Below are positions 34,604 to 45,774 of a DNA stretch of 64,000 bases, piece by piece. Each line of letters begins with the position of its first letter. Positions within the stretch are counted from its first letter, which is position 1. The position numbers and the translations under genes are program-made. The notes below the pieces were generated by a model that worked only from the letters and a program-made list of their open reading frames with translations, was not told the DNA's origin and searched no databases. Source of the stretch: Auricularia sp. M13 (lineage: Eukaryota; Basidiomycota; Agaricomycetes; Auriculariales; Auriculariaceae); NCBI GenBank assembly GCA_037042915.1, contig CM073196.1:1922001-1986000 (forward strand). The letters are read 5' to 3'.

Positions 34604-35102
34604 TTAGCGGTTCTTGAAGTAGTCCAAGAGCACGTGCAGGCCCTCGAGTCGCTGCCGTAGTCCTTGACGACGACGCAGGAGCAGCCGACGACCTTGCGGG
34701 GGTTGCCCTCCTTGTCGATCTTGCACAGACCGGCCCACTGGCCAAGGATCTTGGCGTCGCCGACCTTGATGAGGTTGATCTTGTGCTCGGCGCAGAGGGC
34801 CTCAATGAGCTTGATGTACTCGGCCTCAGTGCAGGTCTCGACGAGAACGCAAAGATGCGCCTGGCGCTTGTCGAGGGCCTTGGCCGCCTCGCGAAGACCG
34901 CGGGCAAGGCCGTCGTGGACGAGAGCGTTCTTCAGGACTTGCTGCGCCCGACGTAAATATGGAGGCCGTAGAACACGGAGAGCGTGTGGAGGCACACCTG
35001 AAGAGCGTCCTCAACGCTCAGCTTGCCCTTGGGCGCGTCGGTCTGGGTGACCTCGACCTGCTCCGGCGCGTCGACTTGGATTTCATCTCCAGCGTCAGAC
35101 AT
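34604..35102 (-). CDS. RPS12: 40S ribosomal protein eS12 (apparent frame break near the C-terminus)
   Basis: Small-subunit ribosomal protein. The start [18 protein letters not shown] (35102) is followed by SVEDALQ, one intron, then [59 protein letters not shown] and [20 protein letters not shown]. After VVKDYGSDS the open frame gives an unrelated tail. The next frame gives [12 protein letters not shown] and a stop at 34604, the expected family end. One missing base near 34643-34647 (DS to EGLHV) accounts for it. An error in the assembly is the most likely cause in an essential gene. Confidence 0.95.
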
Positions 35103-35456
35103 TTTTTCTGCAATTCGTTTCAGTTCGCTGTCCACGCAAGTACGATGGACGACAGCACAGACAAGAGACTAGGGGTTGAGTTTTTGAGGGTAGAGAAAAT
35201 GTCTTCGTCCGCTTTCGTCGATGTGAGAGTTTTCAAAACTCCGATTTCCGGGTTTTGTCTTTCGTTGATGGTCCGTGCGCAATAAAGTTCGAGATCACGT
35301 GGGCCTCACCCGCCGGACATTCGCTCAAGGCAAGGAGACCAGGCAGAATTGTGGAAGACCAGTAGCTTTCTTGTGAAAGCAGTAGTTGCATGACGGGGTG
35401 CGTAGACTACAAGTGGCAAAACGAGTCCGAGATTCTAGCTAGTGCGCTCCAAGTGT
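35103..35456. other. Region upstream of eS12 and downstream of VPS23
   Basis: About 350 bases that should contain the eS12 promoter and 5' UTR. No other gene is recognised. Confidence 0.5.
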
Positions 35457-37465
35457 TCATGTCCAGCTGTGTGACGTGCCAATAGGCAGCCCAGCTAATA
35501 TACGCTCGATCAGAACGCGCTTCGTAAATTGTTCTTCGGCCAATACTCTTGTTGTCTAAATGAAGCATTAGAATCAACGCAGCCGAATACAAAGCGCGCG
35601 GACCTTCAGAAACTTATCCAAATCGATACGACCGGCATTCAGTGCCCTGTGCAAATGATATATCGTGTCCTCGATGGCATTGTCCTCCGCAACAAGGTTA
35701 ATCAGCCTGAAAAAAATAGCTTTAGTTTCGAACAATTTCGCACTCGGCTCTAGACGCACTGGTTATGAACAATGGTCGTGGAGCAAATGAGCTCGTCGAC
35801 CTCGGGGTCTCCTTTCCGCCGTAATTCGGTCACGTTGGCCTCAGCGTGATTCACGGTATCCCGCAGACGAGAGGCAACGGTGCGACAAACGTCTCTGACG
35901 GCCACGAGACGCGCCATCTCGTCGCGGATCGCAGGCTCGCCTGCGAGAAGGTCCGCTTGCGTAGCCCGCATGCGTTCGGCATCGGCGTTGGCTGCTGCCG
36001 CAAGCGACGCCAATTCCCCGTGTATCTTCTGGTGCACCGCAGCATGTAAACGCACCAACTCCGGGTTTGGCGGACGCGGAGGAGCAGGGACGGAGGATGG
36101 CGGCGGCTCTGGGGCGTCATCATCGAGAAGGTCTGGTATCGGTGCAACTGCTGGCGGCGGTATCGCAGACACGGGCTGTGGGTGAAGTGCAGATTTGGGA
36201 GGCGACATCGCGGGTGGCACGGGATGGTTGAAGGTAGAAACATGAACGCTAGCGGGACGCGTCGAATAGACGGGAGGGGACTGCGGTGCATACCCCCAGT
36301 GCACATGAGGAGCTGCTGCAGGATGCTGCCATTGCTGAGACTGACCACTCGTCTGCGGAGCTATGGGTGCTACCGTATAGTAAGGAGGTTGCTGTATGGA
36401 TGGTCCGGCAATGGCTGGTGAACTAGCTTGTGCGCTTCCTGCATGCGATGGTGGTGCATGAGGGAGAGCCCCCGCATAGCCATTAGGACGCGTGTCTTGT
36501 ACATGTGGTAAGCTAGCATACGCAGAGGCCGGCCGACTACTGGGCTCTGCTCGCGGTGGTCTGGGAACAGGCGGTGGTTCATACGTATGCGCGCTTTCTG
36601 GTTTGGCTGGGGGAAGGGGCGGAGGCGGCCGAGCGCCCAGGGATGGCGGATTCTAGAAGAGACTTTAGCCATGAGAAGGTGTGTTTGCAAGGTTGCGCAC
36701 AGAACGAGGAGACGACAAAGATGGCGACGGTGAATGTGAGTGCGGTTTCGCCGGTAACGCAGGTCGATCATCGGGCCTCGCCAATGGTGCTGGAGTGGAA
36801 ACGGTCGTAACTGGCAGGGACTGCGAGCCGGGAAGCGGCGGCGGAGGGCGCGACGGCTGGAAGGCCGATGTTGATGAGGCAGTCGCGCTCGGTGCCGCCG
36901 GCACAGGCGCTGTCCGCGGCTTAGCATAGACAGGCGGCTCGCGCGAGAATTGGTCCTGGAGCGCCTGCACGAGGCCGATGAGGCTGCATCCCTGTTCGAT
37001 GGCGATGTGAGCGCGCGACGGTGGCGAGCAGCGGACGACAGACCTCGCTCTTGCGCTGCCAGTCGCGGAGATAATCGACCTCGCATCGCCCGCTGGGGTC
37101 GACGGCCCTGCTCGCGCGCACGAACATGTCGCTGGTCGGGACGACGTAGGCGAGCGGGGGGTCGCGGGGATAGTCGGACGTTATCCAGATCGCGACGGGG
37201 ATGTTGTACGTTGTGCCGCGGTAGGTCACGGGCAGCAGACCGTGCACGCAGATGAGCAGCTGTGTCCTGCCGTCGTTGAACGCTGCGCGCGCAATCAGCT
37301 GCGGACGACGCGTCGGGACGGCGGCGGCGCACTGTAGACCTCGGTCTTGGGCCTGAGCGTGGCATACGACGCCAGAACGGCGTCCACGTCGGCGTAGACG
37401 CGATCCCTGGATGGGTAAGGCTGCGCGACCTGGCGTAGCCATTGCTGTGTGAGCGAAGAGGTCAT
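35457..37465 (-). CDS. VPS23: ESCRT-I subunit VPS23 (TSG101 homologue)
   Basis: Ubiquitin-binding ESCRT-I component that sorts cargo into multivesicular bodies. The start MTSSLTQQWLRQVAQPY (37465) opens the UEV domain: FNDGRTQLLICVHGLLPVTY, NIPVAIWITSDYPRDPPLAY and SGRCEVDYLRDWQRKS. No catalytic Cys is seen, as expected for UEV. A Pro-rich linker with many PPP runs is followed by a coiled coil (LVRLHAAVHQKIHGELASLA, AERMRATQADLLAGEPAIRD). The steadiness box is NAIEDTIYHLHRALNAGRID, then TRVLAEEQFTKRVLIERI. The gene has at least four introns. It is divergent from the TEA factor, 351 bases between starts. Confidence 0.92.
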
Positions 37466-37816
37466 GGTGCGCTCCCCAATGGCCGCCCAGAAGGCGCGTC
37501 GCTAATGTCCGCGGAGCGCAAAGCCAGGAGATTGATTCGGGCGATCGCGCTGTTCGGAGATTGCTGCCCAGTTCGTCTGGCGCTTCCATCGGCTCTGCCA
37601 GTCATCTCTTGTCTGAGACACGAGACGAACACAATAGAACACCTATACACTCGCCATTCCGGCGAAGGGCTAATTCATAACATTTGCCCGTGACAGCTCC
37701 TCGGACGTTTCCTGTGCGAGCGCTTCCCCACCTAGATATAAATGCCTGCCTGACCATTATGTTTCTCATCTCAGTCCACCCCAGCTCATTCTCCTCCCGT
37801 ACTACATCCATCTCAA
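37466..37816. other. Shared 5' region of VPS23 and the TEA gene
   Basis: Divergent intergenic region of about 350 bases with a TATA-like box on the plus strand. No coding content is recognised. Confidence 0.55.
37737..37742 (+). promoter_or_regulatory. TATA-like box of the TEA-domain gene
   Basis: TATAAA lies 75 bases before the start codon of the TEA gene in the divergent promoter. The position is reasonable for a fungal core promoter, but it is seen only as sequence. Confidence 0.4.
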
Positions 37817-38617
37817 ATGCCTCGCCTGTCGTCCTTGACCCGCTATCCTCCGCCGCGGCGGCGCACGTACAAGAAGGGCCCGGACGGGCAGCATGTCTGG
37901 CCTCCGCACTTGGAAGGCTACTTCGCCCGTTGTATGTTCATCTCTCAGCGCCGCTCGACTCCTGAAAGCATTCCTGACACGTATCAGCGTATGACGACTG
38001 TATGCATGAGAGAGCAAACAGCTCGACGCGTGCGCAGAATTCGTACATCGCGAGACGGTTCGAGTTCTACACCGGCTTGCATCGCACTCGCGAACAAGGT
38101 ATAGTACCCTCTTTCAGCCCATATACCCGTAACTTATTTCGCACCAGTCTCGAGTCATCTTCAGCAGTTACGAAAGTGGAGTATACAGGATTACGGATGT
38201 CGCGATGGATGGGTGCAGGCGTTCCAGCGGCGGACGACCGCTGTACCAACTCCAGTCCCGTCGATGTCCATCTCGCCCGTATCTTCGACAAGCCAGCTCC
38301 CTTCTCCGTTGGGCATCTACACCAACATCGTGTCGACCTACTCGCCCGTCTCGTCGTCGCCGTTGTTGGTGCAAAATCCAACCCCTTTCCCTCTGGATTC
38401 GATGCCGCGGCATCTCGCTCCCGTCGCCCAGTACGACTTTCTGGGCTCCTCCCATACAATGGGTCTTGGCCTGAGCGGTCATTGGGACCTCCAAGGTCCC
38501 CAGACCGCGGCTCACATCCTGCCTGGCCTGCCTTCCGCTGAGCCAGAGTATCCCGTTGACGCCAGCTACCTCCCATTCCTTCGCTTTCCCGATGTGCCCA
38601 CCAACCACTTCTTCTGA
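37817..38617 (+). CDS. TEA/ATTS-domain transcription factor
   Basis: DNA-binding regulator of the Tec1/AbaA/TEAD family. The start MPRLSSLTRYPPPRRRTYKK leads into the TEA domain: GQHVWPPHLEGYFAR (helix 1), after an intron NSYIARRFEFYTGLHRTREQ (helix 2 region), and after a second intron VSSHLQQLRKW (recognition helix, like QVSSHLQVL in TEAD). The rest is Ser/Pro/Thr-rich, as in an activation region, ending RFPDVPTNHFF. The protein is short for the family; the linker between helices 1 and 2 depends on the first intron (about 37934-37987), whose borders are inferred. Family members control development or filamentation; the target here is unknown. Confidence 0.82.
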
Positions 38618-39884
38618 GCCAGCTCAAAGGATCCCATGTACTATCCGCAAGCCTCCTCATCTTTGTTGTGCTTGTCGCTCTTGCGAGCTGCGCTTGCTTT
38701 CGGCTTCTCGACCTGTATCGGTATCCAATGCGCAGATTTTGGACATTCCGTGTAGTTATCCAGTTCCATATGCAATGTTGATGAGGTTTTTACTGGAGCC
38801 TGCGCGACTGAATGCTTTACGGCGGTCCGGAGCCACCGGGCGTTGCCAACGCTTGTTCGAAGTGATATCCCCAATGCACGTCAACCCCTGCAAACACGTA
38901 ATGCGTCTTAGAGCGCATGCCACATGCCAGGGGCATCTCAGGCGCTCTGAGAGACTTCGGAATAACCATCCGTCCCTGCAGAAACGGATATTGCACCGAC
39001 AAGTGACACTCCATGCTCAATCGAGGTGATCCGCCGATTTGTACGTTTGGCGCATATCAACTCACTCCCTTACGCAGGAGGAACCGAATCAATCAGCAAT
39101 ATTCGGTCTCCCGAATTTCTTCGCCGCTATGGCCGCGGTCACGGTGCCATGGGGCTCCTCATGACACCGCGGTTACACTAGCCTGCCCGTGGCACAAAGC
39201 GCGTGCCTCATTGTTTTCTGGGAAATCCAGGTCTATCTCTCGCCATGAGCTAGGCTTGTCACTCCAGGCACCGGGAGAGCCGTGTTTAGGTGCCGCGAAC
39301 GCCCAAGCGACTCCTCGGGGAGCACAGCTTTACTTTATGTTGAATGTTTGAATTCAGGTGCCACTCTAAACACCAGGGCCAAACATCGACTCGTAAACTG
39401 TTGTGGTAGACTCTTCAGAAAGATGTTTTCAAGTGTCGCCGCCCGAGCTGCAGACGAGGAGACGCCGAAGCACGCGCGCACCCCGAAATGACGAGTTCTT
39501 CATCATGATAAACACAGGACGGAACTGCCTTCGGGCGGACAGGACGCCAGCCATACTGCTGCTGCATGGAGCACGGAGTTCACCGCGGCGATGGCGATCG
39601 TGGAGATTGAGATGACACCCGCAACAATGGCAAATCAGAAGTAAACCACCAAACGTCGTGTCTCTCCATTCCCAGCGTCTCGCGTAAGGAGATCTGCCCT
39701 GAATATCGCGCGCGAATGAAGGAGGGTCCAAATCCATTGAATATCCAAGTATAATGGTACATCGACCGAGATATGGTCTCCACGGGGGTCATCACGGCGA
39801 ACTCCGAGCGCCGAGTTCGACTTCCTGAGTTCCTCTACGTGACCCGTTACACGCCGGCGGAAAGTGCTGTGGACGAATTTCCCA
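38618..39884. other. 1.27 kb convergent region without a supported gene
   Basis: Lies between the stop codons of the TEA gene and NOC3. On the minus strand around 39550-39640 one frame is strikingly hydrophobic (AIVAGVISISTIAIAAVNSV), which could be a membrane segment of a small gene. I cannot build a start, stop and splice model for it. No repeat or RNA is recognised. Confidence 0.4.
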
Positions 39885-42623
39885 CTATGCCCGGACGAAA
39901 TCGGCCAGGAGCACGGCTTCCTCCCGCACTTTGGGGTCCCAGTGCTTCTCGCACAGTGTGACGCATTCCCAGGCAGAGGTCGACCACGGGCAGCTGAGCT
40001 GGGGGTCGTCTAGGTCCGGTCGATAGCGGCCGTTCGCGCAGCGCTCCTCCGTAGAGAATAGGGCGTCTAGTCGCGGGTCCTGAGCCACCAGCGTGCGCAC
40101 GAAGGCCAGCGTCTTCTGGGCGGTGGCCGGTGGAAGCGAGAGACACGTTGTTAGCAGGCGCTTCACAAAGGCGGCAGTGCGAGTTGGCGAGGCATGAGCA
40201 GATCCACTCGGTGCTCCGCGGGGCGCAAGAGCGAGCGACAGTGCCCTGAGCATCATGGACGAAAGAGACGCTGCGTTAGGCCCGGACGCAGCGCCACGCT
40301 CGTCCAACGGCATCTCCAGGGACGGGCAGAGAGCGAGAGTGGGAATGAGCTTGTACAGGTGCGTCACGAAGTCCTCTAGGTCAATCGTAATGGCCTCACC
40401 CTGACCAGACAGCAGCTCGAACGCGGTGACGATGCACTGTAGGCGATATTGCAGCTCCCTACGATCCCGGAGGTGTCGGCCATCGTCCTCCGCAGCATCA
40501 TCATCGACATCCTCTTCTCCACTCGTTATATGGTCCTGTAGTACCTTGAGCAGGTCGCGGAAAAAGTCGATGTTGACGAGATGAGCGAAACGCGAGATAC
40601 CCCGCAGCGCCGGCGCTAATAATAGTGTCCGGCGAGGATTCTTCAAAATCCTGAAGTAAAGCGCGAAAAGGAGCTTCAACGTCTCCGTATGCTACGAGAG
40701 TGTTGTGGTTGAGTATGACAGCAAGATGCACAACTAGAGAGGTAAGCTCACCGTCTTCGCTCGCTCTTCCTTGTCGACCTCAGCATTCGCCTCGCGCATT
40801 TCTTGCTCGATCTCCTTCTGCTCTTTCAAGTTTTGCGCTGCTTCTTGCTGATATGTTGTTTATCCTTATCCTTGCCCTTGCCGCGCTTCTTCAGCTGAGT
40901 CGCGGCATCGTCGCCGCCCTGTCGACTTTGGTGTCTGACGCCCGGACGTGCAACTCTGACTTGAGGCGCAGGTGTAAAAGACACGCTAGCACGTTGCCGT
41001 GCACGTTGAAGTGCCGTTCCTTGATCATGCGATTGAAGAGTCGTACCAACTCGAGGGATGCTTGACCTGTTTCGTCGTTCCGAAAGACAGTGACGACCGT
41101 TTTCGAGCAAAGCTCAGAAGACTGTGCAATATTGAGATCATCTTCGTAGGCATGCCACCAAACCGGCTTACAGCGTCCCAAGACTTGCGACTTAGGTGTC
41201 CAACGATCGCGCCCATGAGATTTGCGCGGAAATTGAAGTGCGTCAGGTCCGTCAAGAGTGTGCACATGCATTGCAAAGCAACGGGAGCGAGCTCGGACTT
41301 TGCTATCGTGGTGTGAGATTGAGTTTCGAGGAAATGACCGTGCGCAAATTTACATACCTTTCAGTTCTGCGTCCAAAGACCGTAAATATGACTGGTAGAT
41401 AGTCACGAGACCCTGCTCGAAGTCACGTGTACGTTGGACTATTTGGCTGACTTTCTCCGCCTTCTCCTTGTCGGTCAGAGCACGTATACGGTAGCCAGGA
41501 ACAATATCCTTGAACACCGTCATCTGAGATAGCAGCGCGAGTTTGCGGATAATGACGTCGTTGGGGACGGGGTCTGGATACGCTGGAGATGTTATTTTCT
41601 CCAGGGAAAATGTTGCAAGACGTCGCAGTAGAGCAAGCTGTATCATATCAGGAAACCAGCAGGCTAGAAATCGGGATTGTGCGACGCGACGTACGTTATT
41701 CTCTGGATCGGCAATGATTTCCTGGCACAGACTTGCGATCTGTTCCTGTGCGCTCTGCACTCGCTGCTTACGCGATGCTATGCGCAATACATCCACAACG
41801 GCAGGGCGACCGAATCGAGCTGCTGTGGCGCCGTCCTCGAACTTGGGCGTTTCCGCTTCCTGCCACTGGGATTCGTCGTCGTCCTCATCGTCTTCTTCTT
41901 CTTCTTCTTCTTCAGAAGCCTCGTCGTTGGCAACGACACGCGTGCCAGTCTCCTGGACACGACCATTCGCCATTTTGATAGGCAGCCGTGGCATCTCTTT
42001 CTCCTTCGATTTCTGCGCCGTGCGCTGTGTGCGCGGTACGCGCTCGTATGCCTGCTCGACGTCTGAATCCGAGTCGACTGCAGCGTGGGCAGAGGAAGAG
42101 GCGTCCGAAGATTCCAACTCTGCGTCTTGCAGCGCAGGAGAACCGGTATCGCTGTCAGCGTCGTCGTCTGAGTTGACCGAGGGGAGATCGTCCTCATGCT
42201 TTTGAGGCCTGGCAGGCTTGTAGAACTGGTGCAGACGCTGCGTCTCTTTCTTACTCCTGTGCATGATGAGCCTCCTGAACAGGGCAGCAATGCCAGCGGC
42301 GGCGCACCGAGCAATGCCCTTTTGGTCCAGCGATGTCAAGAACGAGCCCGCAGAGGGATTGGTCGCGAAGAACTCGACGTCTTCATCGTCAATGTCTGAA
42401 GCATCGCTCTGCGCATTGGGATAGGCACGTAGGCGCGGTCGTACGCGTTTTCTTTGCGTGCTGTCTTTCCTGCGCCGGCTTTCGATTTTGCTTTCGCGCC
42501 GCTGGCCACCTTTGGCGCTTTGCAGCGGACCCCTGGAAACAACTGGGTGTAAGTATGGTTGTAGTTGGTACGGGGATTGCAAGGTCCGCATACGTTGCTT
42601 TTGGAAGTGGCTGGCCGTTTCAT
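39885..42623 (-). CDS. NOC3: Nucleolar complex protein NOC3
   Basis: HEAT-like protein of the Noc2-Noc3 complex in 60S assembly, also linked to replication licensing in yeast. A basic N-terminal region precedes acidic runs (poly-Glu near 41895-41915). Conserved blocks are RKQRVQSAQEQIASLCQEII, ADPENNVRRVAQ, LLSQMTVFKDIVPGYRIRAL, KEKAEKVSQIVQRTRDFEQG, LTHFNFRANLMGAIVGHLSR, QASLELVRLFNRMIKERHFN and ALYFRILKNPRRTLLLAPAL. The end is LCEKHWDPKVREEAVLLADF. The start is uncertain: MKRPATSKSN at 42623 followed by a canonical intron does not join the second exon in frame, while an ATG just inside (MRTLQSPY) does. It is divergent from APC5. Confidence 0.88.
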
Positions 42624-42674
42624 GGTGCGGAAGAACGTCGCCGGAGCGAGCCGAAACGCGCCTTGCCAGTCGCG

Positions 42675-45571
42675 ATGAGTTCAGACGACGCGTTGCCGGC
42701 CGTCGGCCAGAGCACATCGCATGTCCTGCGCCCGCACCACATCGGGCTTCTGGCTGTCCTCCTGCTCACCAGCTCCAAGGTCCCGACGCCCAACACTGAG
42801 CCTTATTCCGTCCCCTTGCAATTGCACGTCCACCGCGTCCTGCTGCACGAGATAGCCGAGGTGCGTGCCGTCGCCGGGGCCACGTTGGCGCGCTCGCTGA
42901 GACCCCCCGAAGATCTACGAGCCGCGCTCGTACCAGCAGCTCATCAAGGACTTGGTTGTTGCGCCTGGCGCCGATCTCATCGAAGTTCGCCGGCTGGCCG
43001 CCACTTTGAGCTCTGTGGTCCGTACACTAGCGGTGCCGCGTCTCACAGCTTATAACGGATCATATCAGTCCAAGCATCTCCATACAGCCGATAAATTTGC
43101 GGACTTCTTCGTCGGTACGCATGTCGTTCATCCCAGGTAGTGCATGGTCGATCCTTCCCTTTTGCAGACATTCGCAGCCTCATCATGGACCGCGACGACA
43201 TTGTGAGCCCAGATATATTATGCCCGAACCCATCCTGAATTCTTGTCTGCAAGCCTGGCCCACACCAAATGGTGTGTGGCGAGTTATCTAAACTTCAACA
43301 GAACTGACGGCCCACAGGAACGGCGCTCATTCTTCGGCCTCTTTGCTCGCAGGTGCTATCTCACCTTCGTCAAAATGTCATTCGAGGCTGCGACGAAATT
43401 GCGGGTGGATTTCATCATCTGGGCTCAAGGCCATGATCCAGCACAATATAGGCTGCAATCAGAATGGGATGAAAGAGGCAAGCACCTCTTCAATCGTTTC
43501 TTTCGACAATAATGTTGATTCCCGACGAAGAAAGATTCATTTTCCGTGCTGAGATCGACGAAAATGCCATCCACAACCTCAAGCCTATGGACAGTGAGTT
43601 TGCGATTGCATTTGATCGTGGCAATAACTTAACTGAAATGCGACCGACGCAGGTTCGAAAAATATGCTGCCGTTGGGAACACGCAAGCGGCTGCAGACCA
43701 CCTGCGTGACTTCTTCAACCAACAATTCTCAGATACGCGGGACTCGTGAGCTTTACTTTGCGCTGTAAGGCCCGTAAGGCTATGCTCACACAGATGTAGC
43801 CTTCTTCGCCAACATTCTCTCCTCAATATGGGAAGATTACACTTTGCATGGGGTGAATGGGATGCTGCACGGAAGGTTGACATTTCATTTAACTCATTCA
43901 ACTGGGGGTTGAACAAATGGCATTATAGGTTATACTGGAGGGCATTGCAGTTTCGCGCACGAATGGCGATAAGATGACGCTGCATTACTGTATGAAGTGA
44001 GTCGACTACATGTCATTTTCCCGTAATTCACTCCCTCCTCAGCCTTCTGCGCCGGCTACCAACGGGCGACGGGTCAGAGCCGCAGCTGACGGTGATACAA
44101 GAACATACACATTCCTTCGATGTTCTTTGGGATGTGAAAAAAATCATGGATTCGGTGCGCCTTCTGCCGCTTCTCCCCGTGTTCTCAGTTAATGTAGGAT
44201 ATACAGGGTCAACCTCTGGCGCGTGCGTTTGAGAAGCTCGTGGAGGCAACGGCCGTCCACGATATGTGGGCGGACAAACCCGAGCCGCGGCCTCCGCCAC
44301 CGCAGGCAGAAGACCAGTGGGCAAACCATGCCGTGCAGGCCATTCTGTGGCGAGCAGCAGGTGAACCAACTTTGCGTCCCTGATAGACCAGGCTGACGAT
44401 AGCGCATGATGAAGGGCAGGAAGTCGTCGCCCAGACAGAAGAGAACATCGTCCTCACCTTCACATCCGCGGGAAGCGACAGCGACGCGCGACTGTCTGCA
44501 CTTTTTGGGCGGGCACGACAGTATGCACGCCAAGGTCTCTGCGAAGATGCTCTGGCTGTGCTCCTCGAGCCTGCCACATGGGTTGGGCTCAACCTGAGGC
44601 AATACCACGATTGGGCGGACGAAATTTGGAATATCCTCATGCTCACAGTCTCCCGAAAGTGGGTCGCCGAGCGATCAGTGTTTTATTGCTTCTCATTCCC
44701 AGATTCTCTGATAGAGGCCAGAACCGACAGTATTATGAATATTTCCGCCCGCGGAAACCGAGTGCAGAACTCGACCTGAAAGCCTTTCTACACGACGCGC
44801 ACGGGGATCGACACAGCATGCTAGAGGCTGCGCTGCAAAAGTGCATGGACGCCAAGGTACGTACACGCCGTTTTCATTATCTTCAAATTGCCTTCTGGTA
44901 ACCTTTGGCTCTCAGCGGTTGGCAGGGCCGACCATGGGCACAGATCCTCTGATGACCACCCTCGGTGAGGCGAAGGCCTCGGGGAACTGGGCACTTTATC
45001 GTGTGGGCGTCGTCATGCTCGCCGATATCGGAATCGACTTTGGCATTCCGAGTACTGTGCGCGAGACGCTTGAGGAATGTTTACCTCAGGTAATCGAGAC
45101 CCGCCCTGCGAAAATTTCTATGGACTCATGCAAGCGCTAGCTGATGCTCGGGGAAGACTTGGAACAACGCGCATATGCGGCGTACACATATGCTCGCTGT
45201 GTACTTCTGGAGGGCAAAGGATCCGGTACGTTTTGTTCCTCTTCGACTTTCCTTCTTGAACTGTGGGCTAAACTTTTGCAGATGAGTCGCTCCATCGCGC
45301 GCTGCCATATCTGCAGACGGCAGAAGAAGATTATGCTCAATTAAATTTGCCGTCGTCGCTGCTCGTCGTGCAATATGCTCTGGCCGTTGTGCTGCATAAC
45401 ATGGGACCAGAGTATCATCAGCAATGCGACGACGCGGCAGCTCGCCGGCTTGCGACACAAGCTGAGGCAGCCCGCTGGGCCAAGGAGAAGGTCGATGAAC
45501 AGTTCCAGGAGGTCATGGGGGTCGTTACTCAGGTTGGAACACGTATTGCGTTACGTTCAGGGCAGCAATAA
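42675..45571 (+). CDS. APC5: Anaphase-promoting complex subunit 5 (apparent frame break near the start)
   Basis: TPR-type scaffold subunit of the APC/C ubiquitin ligase. The start MSSDDALPAVGQSTSHVL is followed by RPHHIGLLAVLLLTSSKVPT. Exon 2 should read PPKIYEPRSYQQLIKDLVVA but is one base out of phase with exon 1, with a run of six Cs at 42903-42908; seven would restore it. Later blocks are FEKYAAVGNTQAAADHLRDF, LNMGRLHFAWGEWDAARK, EGIAVSRTNGDKMTLHYC, LEKLVEATAVHDMWADKPEP, HRALPYLQTAEEDYAQLNLP and VQYALAVVLHNMG. The end is GTRIALRSGQQ. About 12 short exons are present. Its start lies 51 bases from that of NOC3. Confidence 0.83.
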
Positions 45572-45774
45572 TGCTCAGACCGCTTCGTGATGTATATCCG
45601 TGTTGCGCAACGATGATTGAGTATGAGGTAGACGGTGACGAGATCGACTAGCAGAACAGGCAAGCAGTACAAGCAGGCGACTGATATCAGCGCACCCTCA
45701 AAAGTGGCAAAAGATACGGCACATGGGTTTCGTAGACCCAGCAAAAAAATCCTACACATTAGCACAGTGTGAGT

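Noticed and set aside
41543-42205. Plus-strand Ser-rich frame
   Set aside because: Antisense of the acidic region of NOC3.
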